Positions 35,807-43,652 of a stretch of DNA of 64,000 nt are shown in pieces (position 1 is the stretch's first letter; every line of letters begins with the position of its first letter). The position numbers were made by a program, and so were the translations under genes. Under the pieces are notes generated by a model, which worked only from the letters and a program-made list of their open reading frames with translations, was not told the DNA's origin and ran no database searches. The DNA is from Paenibacillus_E qinlingensis (lineage in GTDB: Bacteria; Bacillota; Bacilli; Paenibacillales; NBRC-103111). The stretch covers positions 75,728 through 139,727 of the forward strand of contig NZ_JAQIVH010000033.1 of the NCBI RefSeq assembly GCF_028746185.1, read 5' to 3'.

Positions 35807-36691
35807 TTAAGCCTCCTTCTCATAGTAGTGCATAAAGATCTCCTCTAAATCAGGCTCTTCGATCCATAGATTATCGATTTCAATTTGGGCAATTTTTTGC
35901 ATAACTTGATTGATGTTCCCTTTAAATAAAAAGCTGGTTATCTGGCCTTGGACATCAATGTTGTTGACTCCTGTCATCCTGAAGAAATTAGGGTCGAGCG
36001 CTTCGGCAGTGTCAATTTTAAATCGCTTAAAATTGTTTTCTTTTAACGTGCTAATCTTCTCAACGGTTACAATTCTACCTTCCTTAATAATCGCGACTCG
36101 ATCACAAAGTCTCTGTACTTCACTCAATATATGAGAGGAAAAAAGAATCGTAGCTCCCCTTTTGTTCTGTTGTTCGAGCAATTCGAAAAATTTCTGCTGC
36201 ATGAGCGGATCGAGTCCACTTGTCGGTTCATCCAGAATTATAAGCTTAGGATCATGCAGCAGACCTTGAACGATGCCCACCTTCTTTTTATTCCCCAGGG
36301 ACAGATCATCAATTTTCTTCGTAACATCCAAATCCATGATTTCAGCAAGCTCTTTGATTCTTTTGGTACAATCTTTCTTGTAAAAGCTAGCCGAATACTT
36401 GAGAAGGTCGATCACCTTCATGTTGTCATAATAGAATACCTCTGACGGTAAATAGCCGATCTCTTTCTTAATTTCTGGCGCAAACTGGATGCAATCCTTC
36501 CCAAAAATTTTGGCGCTGCCGCTTGTTGGAAAAATCAGAGATAGCAGCGTTCGAATCGTTGTTGATTTCCCAGCCCCATTCGGTCCAATAAACCCAAAGA
36601 TTTCCCCTTCTTCGATTGTAAAACTAACATCGGTAATCCCTCTTGCGTTCCCATAGGTTTTGGTCAGATTGTTGATTTCAATGGCATGCAT
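35807..36691 (-). CDS. ABC exporter ATP-binding protein
   Basis: 294 residues. Walker A GPNGAGKSTT, signature LSLGNKKKVGIVQGLL (a changed LSGGQ), Walker B LIILDEPTSGLDP and H-loop SSHILSEV. The C-terminal 80 residues match the extension of drug/bacitracin-type ATPases, ending in a segment like DLEEIFMHYYEKE. AAGGAGG precedes the ATG. The leader contains a c-di-AMP riboswitch and terminator, so expression should respond to that nucleotide. Confidence 0.93.
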   Translation of the reverse strand: MHAIEINNLTKTYGNARGITDVSFTIEEGEIFGFIGPNGAGKSTTIRTLLSLIFPTSGSAKIFGKDCIQFAPEIKKEIGYLPSEVFYYDNMKVIDLLKYSASFYKKDCTKRIKELAEIMDLDVTKKIDDLSLGNKKKVGIVQGLLHDPKLIILDEPTSGLDPLMQQKFFELLEQQNKRGATILFSSHILSEVQRLCDRVAIIKEGRIVTVEKISTLKENNFKRFKIDTAEALDPNFFRMTGVNNIDVQGQITSFLFKGNINQVMQKIAQIEIDNLWIEEPDLEEIFMHYYEKEA

Positions 36692-36741
36692 CGCGCATCC
36701 TCCTTATGGTATATATGTAATTTTTTAGACGAAAGACAAGC

Positions 36742-36780
36742 AAAAAAAGCCCTAAGCATAGAGAATCTCTACGCTCGGGC
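36742..36780 (-). terminator. Riboswitch expression-platform terminator
   Basis: On the minus strand a stem built from GCCCGAGCGTAGAGA and TCTATGCTTAGGGC is followed by seven T. It lies between the riboswitch and the ATPase gene start, the position of a transcription-terminating expression platform. Confidence 0.85.
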
Positions 36781-36784
36781 TTCT

Positions 36785-36970
36785 TCACATAAGAAGGCGA
36801 GTGTGCGGTTCTCTCTCAATGCACCTACGAGGTTAGCTGTCGGATTCGGACTTGAGAGCGTCCTACCTAATGCTGGCGAGCATTAGGATTCACCCCATGA
36901 AGCCAAGTATTGCTTGAACGGCTTCGATTGGTTCCCCCGTTTCCCCTACTGGGAATTAAGTGGTTTCTTT
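36785..36970 (-). ncRNA. Cyclic di-AMP riboswitch (ydaO/yuaA type)
   Basis: Reading the minus strand, the conserved blocks occur in the right order: CGGGGGAACCAA (about 36942-36931), GGGGTGAATCC (about 36896-36886), then ACAGCTAACCTCGTAGG (about 36840-36824). Variable stems lie between them, including CCTAATGCTCGCCAGCATTAGG-type pairing. This is the ydaO pattern, which senses c-di-AMP and normally turns genes off when it is bound. It stands 5' of the ABC-2 exporter operon and just before a terminator hairpin. Element ends are approximate. Confidence 0.88.
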
Positions 36971-37200
36971 TCACAAAAAATCAACTTGTCGTAATGAATC
37001 TTACGCCGTTCTCCAACGAATGTAAAACGTAAATTCGCCTTTAATTAATGCAGATTTGACTTTAACAGTTGATGAAAGCGTATACATTTAGGGGTGACGT
37101 TGATTATCCCATACTTTGCTACCTATTAGTACTCTTTAGAAAATACAGTCCTGTGGCGTCGCGATCTCAGATAATTACATCAATTAGACTCATGAAAAAT
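36971..37200. other. Intergenic DNA upstream of the riboswitch
   Basis: AT-rich, no supported gene. It should hold the promoter of the riboswitch-led operon on the minus strand. I see no strong sigma-A hexamer pair that I would assign with confidence. Confidence 0.4.
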
Positions 37201-37204
37201 CGAA

Positions 37205-37230
37205 GAACCCTTCAATAATTTGAAGGGTTC
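37205..37230 (-). terminator. Probable terminator after the ROK kinase gene
   Basis: GAACCCTTCA and TGAAGGGTTC form a perfect 10-bp stem with a 6-base loop; on the minus strand TTCGATTTTT follows. About 150 bases past the ROK stop. Confidence 0.65.
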
Positions 37231-37382
37231 CTGATGTGTAACAGAGCCCACTATCTTCTAGATCCAAATTCACATCGCTATGAAATCTGGACAATACTGG
37301 GAAGGTTGTTTCCCTAGTACCAAAAGGGCATCAAACTTCGGTGAAAACAAGCTTGGAGGATCGCTAGAGAACACGCCACACT

Positions 37383-38264
37383 CTACTGCTGATTGCGTTT
37401 GGCCTCTACGCCAAGAGCAAGAGATCCTCTCAAACCTGAATTCGTTCCTAAACCAGGAGGCACAATGTACGTATGAATATTCTCCAATAAGGATTCAGTT
37501 CGGATGTAACCATTTAAGATTTTTTGAACATGAGCATGAATCAATGGAAATAAATGTGCTTGCTGCATCACGCCGCCACCTAGAATAATCTTCTTCGGCG
37601 ACATCATTAATATCGTGGAACTAATGGATTGTGCTAAGTAGTAAGCTTCCAAATCCCAAGCTGGGTGGTCGACGGGCAACTCACTGCCTTTCACTCCCCA
37701 ACGCTGTTCGATGGCTGGACCCGCGGCCATTCCCTCTAAGCAATCACCATGATAGGGGCATGTCCCCTGAAAGCTATCCCCCGAATGGGGTCTGATCATC
37801 ACATGACCACCTTCAGGATGAACAAGGCCATGAACTAAGCGGCCCTCCATATACACACCAACGCCAATTCCAGTGCCGACCGTATAGTAAACACAACTAT
37901 CAAGACCTTGAGCAGCTCCCCACTTGGCTTCCCCGAAAGCGGCGGCGTTGACATCCGTGTCCCATCCGTAAGGGACATCGAAGGATTCTCTCAATTTCCC
38001 CAATACATCATAGTTGGCCCACCCTGGCTTAGGCGTCGTTGTGATATAGCCATAAGATGAGCTGGTTGGATCGACATTTATAGGCCCAAATGATCCGATG
38101 CCAATCGCTGCCACATTTTTATCAGTAAAATAATCGATTACCTTCTGCAATGTCTGCTCGGGATGTTCCGTTGGAAAACTAATCCGATCTTCAATGATAC
38201 CTTCTTCATTTCCGATACCACAAACGAACTTGGTTCCCCCTGCTTCGATGGCTCCATAACGCAC
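37383..38264 (-). CDS. ROK-family fructokinase
   Basis: 293 residues from a GTG start with AGGAGG upstream. N-terminal phosphate-binding EAGGTKFVCGIG, IGIGSFGPI, catalytic Asp in WDTDVNAAAFGEA, and a zinc site in VHPEGGH...CPYHGDCLEG, all typical of the GmuE/ScrK-like fructokinases of Firmicutes. Phosphorylates fructose (possibly mannose) with ATP in the cytosol. Located beside the second GH105 gene, same strand, 127 bases downstream. Confidence 0.9.
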   Translation of the reverse strand: MRYGAIEAGGTKFVCGIGNEEGIIEDRISFPTEHPEQTLQKVIDYFTDKNVAAIGIGSFGPINVDPTSSSYGYITTTPKPGWANYDVLGKLRESFDVPYGWDTDVNAAAFGEAKWGAAQGLDSCVYYTVGTGIGVGVYMEGRLVHGLVHPEGGHVMIRPHSGDSFQGTCPYHGDCLEGMAAGPAIEQRWGVKGSELPVDHPAWDLEAYYLAQSISSTILMMSPKKIILGGGVMQQAHLFPLIHAHVQKILNGYIRTESLLENIHTYIVPPGLGTNSGLRGSLALGVEAKRNQQ

Positions 38265-38391
38265 GATGTCATTCCTCCTAGAAAGTTTCTATGAAGTCGA
38301 TTTTATCACAACCGTTTCGCCTAGAGATAGTCGAATTTTCCAACTGTCTCACTCCCATTGGCTCCGTTTCCTGCGAATTCAACTATGAAAC

Positions 38392-39456
38392 TTATGAAAG
38401 CCTCATGACCTCTGTCAGCATCAGGATTGGCAGCGCTTGACCGTAGGTCATGGGACAAATTTCAATCCTGCGGTATGCGTCCAGGGTCTCTCCCATTCCT
38501 GTTCCATAAGATACACCTTGTACGGTTCCATCTTCGGAAATTTGAGAGATTACCGCTTCGGCAGCTTTGCGCCCCATATGGAGGTAACGAGCGTCCAGAT
38601 AGCCCAAACGCACGGCCTTTAGAATCCCATAGGAGAAACCTGCCGTCGCAGATGTTTCCACATACGATGAGGGATCATCCAGCAGGGTGTGCCACATGCC
38701 GTCTTGGTGCTGCAGCTTTTCTAGTGCAGCCACCTGCGCTTGCAAGGCATCTAAAAGGAAGCGTTCCACACCCGGATCAAGGTCGTCTACAATATCCAGA
38801 TAATCCACTACACCCGCTGTATACCAGCAATTTCCCCGAGCCCAGAGCGCTTCAGCAAAATGGTGACGACCCTCAAAGCTCCAGCCGTGATACCAGAGTC
38901 CGGTTTTGCGGTCTGTTAAATATTTGATATGAACGAGGAATTGCCGTACCGATTCTGCCAAATAGTCCTCTCGTCCAAATAGCTTGCCTGCTCTAGCTAA
39001 GAAGAGCACCGTCATGAACAAGGTATCATCCCACAGTTGACCTTCGTTGACGTTCCCGGAAACGATGTGTTGCAACCCATTTTCCTCTGTGCGAGGCATC
39101 TCCTCCATGATCCATTTCGCCCACTCCCGGCAAAGGTCCAAGAAGTCTTCACGGCCTGTTTCCTCGGCAAGAAAGCTTAATGTCAACATGGGACAGAGCG
39201 TATTCACATTCTTTTCCGGCAATCCCCTGCTAATATTATGCTCAAACCACGCCACAAGGAAATCCCGTACATCGGCATCCCCTGTTTCCCGGTAGTACTT
39301 GTACAGGCCATACAAACCTACGCCTTGGGCCCATTCCCACGTATCCATCGCGATAATACTGATCGGGCATTCCTCCACAAGTCCTGTTTCGTTGCCCAAG
39401 TGCTTCATCCTGTAGGCTACTTTGTTAATTAGCGCGCTAACGGCGGCTTTATCCAT
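38392..39456 (-). CDS. GH88/GH105-family hydrolase (YesR-like)
   Basis: 354 residues. Only distantly similar to the 30452-31582 enzyme. Signatures: MDTWEWAQGVGLYGLYKYY, the catalytic Asp in LWDDTLFMTVLFLARAG, GLWYHGWSFEGRHHFAEALWARGNCWYTAG and SATAGFSYGILKAVRLGYLD. Expected to remove unsaturated uronic acid from rhamnogalacturonan-type oligosaccharides in the cytosol. AAGGAAGG precedes the ATG. Divergent from an AraC regulator, a frequent arrangement for control. Confidence 0.88.
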   Translation of the reverse strand: MDKAAVSALINKVAYRMKHLGNETGLVEECPISIIAMDTWEWAQGVGLYGLYKYYRETGDADVRDFLVAWFEHNISRGLPEKNVNTLCPMLTLSFLAEETGREDFLDLCREWAKWIMEEMPRTEENGLQHIVSGNVNEGQLWDDTLFMTVLFLARAGKLFGREDYLAESVRQFLVHIKYLTDRKTGLWYHGWSFEGRHHFAEALWARGNCWYTAGVVDYLDIVDDLDPGVERFLLDALQAQVAALEKLQHQDGMWHTLLDDPSSYVETSATAGFSYGILKAVRLGYLDARYLHMGRKAAEAVISQISEDGTVQGVSYGTGMGETLDAYRRIEICPMTYGQALPILMLTEVMRLS

Positions 39457-39608
39457 ATGAAATCATCCTTCCTTCTGATCTTTCAAGCCCATTATAAGAA
39501 AAGAAAGAATCGCCATTCTTGCATTATTGGACGGATTACATGCATTTTTGTGATATTCTTAAACAAGGTAACTAAGATGCGGACTTACAAGGAGCAGGGA
39601 CCGATACG

Positions 39609-40493
39609 ATGGTATATAAAAAGGTTAAAAACGCCTATACCGAGAATGTGCGGTTAGAGCATAACTTCGGAGCCGACTGGCATATGGACTATTATCACTT
39701 TCATAATGTTTATGAGATCTATCTCGCCGTAACGGAAGGAGCGGAGTTCTGGGTGGGAGATCAGCAATACCTGCTGGCTCCAAACGATCTACTTTTACTC
39801 ACCACCAGCGACATGCACCGCTCCATTATTCATGACAGGGAACATTTCGAACGCTATATTCTTTATTTCAACCCCTTTTATATGAGTGTTATGAATACTG
39901 CCAGCACTAATCTACTGACGTGCTTTGCTCGTAGAAGCGCCTCCAATCTCTATCGAATTCGTTTGTGCAGCAGCGATGCTGATAAACTGGTTGATTTGTT
40001 CCATGAGTTGAAGTTCTTGCAGGAACAAACCGACTTTGCCGCCGATGTGAAAGTTAAATTGCATGTAGCCCACATTCTAATTCAACTGGAAGCAATGACA
40101 CGAGACGAACATACCGGGCCAGAAAAAAGTGGAATTTCAAATGCCACATCCCCACTGATCACGCCAATTATGACTTACATAGACACCCATTACGCAGAAG
40201 TCATCACGACAGACATGATCACCGAGCATTTTTATATCAACCGCCATCGGCTTAACGAATTATTCCGTGATGTGACAGGGCTCTCCTTCCATCAATATGT
40301 GGTGCAGTTGCGTATTATCAAAGCCAAGGAGCTCCTCGAGAAGGGGGATATATCTACCACTCAGGCATGCTATGCGTGCGGATTTAACGACTACTCCCAC
40401 TTTATCCGCACCTTTCGCACGCTGGTCGGCATGCCGCCGGGCAAATACGCCAAGCAAGCTTCCGTTAGCAAATTCCTGCATGGAGCGAAGTAA
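39609..40493 (+). CDS. AraC-family transcriptional regulator divergent from the YesR-like gene
   Basis: 294 residues; N-terminal cupin (DWHMDYYHFHNVYEIYLAV..GAEFWVGDQQYLLAPNDLLLL) and C-terminal AraC DNA-binding pair (TTDMITEHFYINRHRLNELFRDVTGLSFHQYVVQLRIIKAKELL). Probably regulates the divergent GH105 gene. Confidence 0.9.
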   Translation: MVYKKVKNAYTENVRLEHNFGADWHMDYYHFHNVYEIYLAVTEGAEFWVGDQQYLLAPNDLLLLTTSDMHRSIIHDREHFERYILYFNPFYMSVMNTASTNLLTCFARRSASNLYRIRLCSSDADKLVDLFHELKFLQEQTDFAADVKVKLHVAHILIQLEAMTRDEHTGPEKSGISNATSPLITPIMTYIDTHYAEVITTDMITEHFYINRHRLNELFRDVTGLSFHQYVVQLRIIKAKELLEKGDISTTQACYACGFNDYSHFIRTFRTLVGMPPGKYAKQASVSKFLHGAK

Positions 40494-40646
40494 AAACAAT
40501 GGTGATGTACTGCCTTCCAGCTCCCTAATATAAACCTTACAGCAACAATTTTTTGGACAACTGCAACCTATTCGTACCAACCTCCGTCTGATGGTTTGTC
40601 AACATGATTGACGCTACATTTCAAATATCGGAAGGAGATTTATCAG

Positions 40647-41726
40647 ATGAAGAAAAAAATAACTGTCATATTAAGTTTGGTTGGGATACTTGGCACAACA
40701 GCTGCAGTCGGGGCTGAGGATTTCGTAGAAAAGGTTACAGGTTACTTACAAAAGGACGTAAAGATTGTAGTGAACGGACAAGACAGCAAGCTAACGCCTG
40801 TCTATATTGATGGCAAAGCATACCTGCCCGTACGTGACGCTGCGACTCAACTTGGGTACACGGTAAATTACGATGAAGCGAACAAAGAGATCGAGCTGGA
40901 CGAAGCAGAAGTTGCTGACCTCATGCGTGCAACCGGATCAATCGTAAGCGTACAGACGAAGGATGACGGCAATACCCGCATCGAGCTGCTCGGCAGCACA
41001 TGGGTCATCTTAAACGTAGATAAATCGACTGTCATCAAGAGTCTTGACGGCAAAACACTAACAGCAGCTGATCTGAAAGCCGGCACTGAAATTGACGCTG
41101 GATTCGGACCTGCTATGGCGATGAGCTATCCGGGCCAAGCGCATGCTGTAAACATCAACGTTCACGCGGACCGCTTAGTTAAAGAAGATACAATCAAAGA
41201 AGTGAAACATACCGATGATGGCTGGCAAGTTCAATTAGACAATTTGGTACTTAACGGCGGTAAAGAAACTCGCGTCATGACGTCGCAAGGTGAATCCGTG
41301 AAATGGGAAGACCTGAAAGCAGGCACGAAAGTGACAGCTTACTACGGTCCAATTGAGACGAAAAGCCTGCCTCCACAAAGTCCTGTGTTCCTTCTCGTTG
41401 TTCAATCACCTGTAATCGGTACGCCGAAAATGTCCCCAGAGGCAGCACAGGAATACCGTAACTTGGCATGGGCGCAAGTGAAAGAGCAAGCATCCCATAT
41501 TACGACGAAGCAAGATGAAGCAATCGTTCAAATCGTTTCTTCTAACGAAGTAGGCGTATTGCCTTCCACAGACGAGCAGAAGAAATTGCTAGCAGACGTT
41601 CAAGCTGCGAAAGGCAATGTCCTGACCGTTACTTACAATACAGACCAAGATGAGTTGCTTGGACCGTTGACCGTTGTGTTCGATTTCAACACCAAAGCTT
41701 TTATCGGCTTCAATATTAGAAAATAA
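40647..41726 (+). CDS. Secreted protein with copper-amine-oxidase N-terminal-like (stalk) domain
   Basis: About 359 residues from the ATG at 40647, 8 bases after AAGGAG. Signal peptide KKKITVILSLVGILGTTAAVGA. The stalk domain is at residues 37-85 (KIVVNGQDSKLTPVYIDGKAYLPVRDAATQLGYTVNYDEANKEIEL), a module common in Paenibacillus wall proteins. Residues 90-240 contain two similar beta modules (GSIVSVQTKDD...AADLKAGTEIDAGFGPAMAMSYPGQA and ..VKWEDLKAGTKVTAYYGPIETKSLPPQ). No catalytic site recognised. Confidence 0.8.
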   Translation: MKKKITVILSLVGILGTTAAVGAEDFVEKVTGYLQKDVKIVVNGQDSKLTPVYIDGKAYLPVRDAATQLGYTVNYDEANKEIELDEAEVADLMRATGSIVSVQTKDDGNTRIELLGSTWVILNVDKSTVIKSLDGKTLTAADLKAGTEIDAGFGPAMAMSYPGQAHAVNINVHADRLVKEDTIKEVKHTDDGWQVQLDNLVLNGGKETRVMTSQGESVKWEDLKAGTKVTAYYGPIETKSLPPQSPVFLLVVQSPVIGTPKMSPEAAQEYRNLAWAQVKEQASHITTKQDEAIVQIVSSNEVGVLPSTDEQKKLLADVQAAKGNVLTVTYNTDQDELLGPLTVVFDFNTKAFIGFNIRK

Positions 41727-41738
41727 ACAATTACTAAA

Positions 41739-41780
41739 AAACCATGAACTTCAACCTAGGTTGGATTTCATGGCTTTTTC
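41739..41780 (+). terminator. Terminator of the stalk-domain gene
   Basis: CCATGAA..TTCAACC pairs with GGTTGGA..TTCATGG (3-base loop), followed by CTTTTT. Confidence 0.88.
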
Positions 41781-41811
41781 ATATGATTTTTGGCAGTCCT
41801 TCAAGGATGAG

Positions 41812-41986
41812 GGAACGAGGATACTCTATTTGCGGCAAAATAGGTGAAATCGTCATCTAAGAGGAACTACAGTATCTTATTTCTTAGAAAAACGTCATAA
41901 CTCACGAAAATTGACTCCATAGTGCCTTTACGTTCCCCTTGGGTCTCATTTCATCCGATTTCAGCCAAATAAGGCATCTACGATCC
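41812..41986. repeat. Dyad intergenic element, sequence type 2 (four motif copies)
   Basis: Forward copies GGAACGAGGATACTCTATTT (41812) and GGAACTACAGTATCTTATTT (41863) are 51 bp apart; inverted copies start at 41936 (GGAACGTAAAGGCACTAT) and 41986 (GGATCGTAGATGCCTTATTT) on the minus strand, 50 bp apart. It fills most of the gap between two convergent genes (41727-42036). Layout 0, +51, inverted 124 and 174 equals that of the other two elements. No coding potential is seen. Confidence 0.75.
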
Positions 41987-42036
41987 CTTTCGAGTCCGTT
42001 TCAGCAAATTAGCAGCAAATTAGGATGAATAATCCC

Positions 42037-43308
42037 TTATATTTGGAAAATATTAATTTTGGATTTCAGTTGATCCGCCTGGCATCGCAACATTTCCGAA
42101 GATGCAGATAGTTCCTCCATCACTGCCATTTGTTCTTGTACAGACAATGAGACATGTTTCGTCTCTTTTGAAATCTGAGTTGCAATCTCCGCCACTTCGT
42201 TCGTTTTGATTAAGGCACTTCCAATCTTCTGTATCTGATCCGTTACACAACCTACAATGTTTTCAATCGTTTGTGCTGTTTCCAAGACGGCCCTATTGAT
42301 TTGATTCAGTGCCTTCTTTCCTTCCTCACCCTTGCCAACTTCACGGCTTGCGAGTTGTTCTTGAGCGGTTATTTTCTCAACAACTCCTGCTACATCCAAT
42401 TCAATTCGTGTGGTTAACTGGTTGATATCCTTCACTGCCTTGGCGCTTTGCTCAGCCAGTTTGCGAATCTCCCCAGCCACGACCATGAAACCTGCCCCAT
42501 GCTCTCCAGCTCTTGCTGCTTCAATGGAAGCATTTAAGGCAAGCAAGTGCGTTTGCTCGGCAATATCACCAACTACTCGCGTTATATGTCCAATTTCCTT
42601 TGCATTATCGTGTAACTGCCTGACGACGGCAATGGATTCCAGATTGGAATTAGCCAAATTCAGTAGACCTTGCACGAGAGAACGCACAATAACCTCGCTC
42701 TCCCGAATGGTTTTCAACGTTTCTCGCGAAATGGTCTGCGAATCGCCTGCTTTGGTCCCGATTTCGTCCGCAGCTTGTTTAATTTGCACGACCGCCGTTA
42801 ACGTTCCTTGTGTAGATGTTGCTTGCTCCGACGCACCGTTCGATATCATTTCTACAGCGCCGGCAGTGAGTTCGATCTGTTGTGCTGCCTGCTCCATACC
42901 ATTCCGTAATACGCCTGCATGGCTGTCCGTAAACGAAACACTCGCCGATATATCCGTAATCATTTGCCGCAAATTCCCAATCATTTTCTCAAAAGATACA
43001 CTAAGCAAGCGAATTTCGTCATTCGAATGATAAAATGGAATATCCACTTGTAAGTTGCCGGTAGCAGCTTCGTTTGCAGCATCCGTCAATCGGAGAAGTG
43101 GTTTTGTAAACCAGGTGGCGCCAAACCATCCCAATAAACCTGTCCAAAAAATGCCGAGCAGCATAATAATAGAGAGATATAGCCAATCGGCCATACTAGG
43201 AGCAATTATATCTTTCAAATAGAAAATAAATAGTGCGCTGCAGCCATATGTGACGATCGATAGCATAACAATACCAATTACAATTTTTTTAACTAAACTC
43301 AGCTTCAT
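42037..43308 (-). CDS. Methyl-accepting chemotaxis protein without an extracellular sensor domain
   Basis: 423 residues. Two membrane segments (about 9-29 and 39-62) separated by only about 10 residues, so no periplasmic ligand domain. A HAMP domain follows (WFTKPLLRLTDAANEAATGNLQVDIP), then the signalling domain with the hairpin tip DIAEQTHLLALNASIEAARAGEHGAGFMVVAGEIRKLAEQS. Signals to CheA/CheW. The start overlaps the zinc-ribbon gene by 4 bases. A consensus Fnr box in the operon promoter suggests use at low oxygen, perhaps in energy or redox taxis (inference). Confidence 0.92.
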   Translation of the reverse strand: MKLSLVKKIVIGIVMLSIVTYGCSALFIFYLKDIIAPSMADWLYLSIIMLLGIFWTGLLGWFGATWFTKPLLRLTDAANEAATGNLQVDIPFYHSNDEIRLLSVSFEKMIGNLRQMITDISASVSFTDSHAGVLRNGMEQAAQQIELTAGAVEMISNGASEQATSTQGTLTAVVQIKQAADEIGTKAGDSQTISRETLKTIRESEVIVRSLVQGLLNLANSNLESIAVVRQLHDNAKEIGHITRVVGDIAEQTHLLALNASIEAARAGEHGAGFMVVAGEIRKLAEQSAKAVKDINQLTTRIELDVAGVVEKITAQEQLASREVGKGEEGKKALNQINRAVLETAQTIENIVGCVTDQIQKIGSALIKTNEVAEIATQISKETKHVSLSVQEQMAVMEELSASSEMLRCQADQLKSKINIFQI

Positions 43309-43487
43309 GAATGAGCACCTTCGTCTTCGTCTTCGTAGCCCACTATCTTCTCAATTACCATCGTAACTTTGCCCGCTTTGTTCATAAGGGTTGTTTTGAC
43401 ATCACCTATCTTGCAGTCCCCACAAATCCAACTATTGCCTAGCTTTCTTGATCCATTCGTCTTACCGCATTGTTCGCAAGTGATCAT
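43305..43487 (-). CDS. Small zinc-ribbon protein coupled to the chemotaxis receptor
   Basis: 60 residues. Two CxxC knuckles (CEQCGKTNGSRKLGNSWICGDC) can bind one zinc; the rest is a short amphipathic region with an acidic end (EDEDEGAHS). AAGGAG precedes the ATG. The last codons overlap the MCP start (ATGA), so the two are translated together. Function unknown; a redox or metal sensor, or partner, of the MCP is possible. Confidence 0.75.
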   Translation of the reverse strand: MITCEQCGKTNGSRKLGNSWICGDCKIGDVKTTLMNKAGKVTMVIEKIVGYEDEDEGAHS

Positions 43488-43516
43488 TTATCTTCAACTC
43501 CTTATCCTATATGTCA

Positions 43517-43559
43517 AATGTACTCCTTTTTCCACATGTTCTCTGTGACATAAATCACA
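43517..43559 (-). promoter_or_regulatory. Class II Fnr-dependent promoter of the zinc ribbon-MCP operon
   Basis: TGTGACATAAATCACA (43544-43559) is a perfect TGTGA-N6-TCACA box. TACATT (43522-43517 on the minus strand) is the -10 hexamer; the box centre is then at -41.5 from the predicted start of transcription near 43510. Confidence 0.75.
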
Positions 43560-43586
43560 GACCTATCCTAGAACCAGGAAAAAGCG

Positions 43587-43632
43587 AAAAAAGGCAGCCC
43601 GAAACCATTCATCGAGACTGCCCTTTATATAG
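43587..43632 (-). terminator. Terminator of the lplABC-yesMN-type operon
   Basis: Minus-strand stem GGGCAGTCTCG / CGGGCTGCC with a loop of about 12 bases, followed by TTTTTTCGC. About 20 bases after the stop of the response-regulator gene. Confidence 0.82.
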
Positions 43633-43652
43633 ATTAACCATTCTTAATTTTT

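Noticed and set aside
42410..43030. Plus-strand 206-codon open frame
   Set aside because: Antisense of the MCP coiled-coil region, which is Ala/Ser-rich and stop-poor on the other strand.
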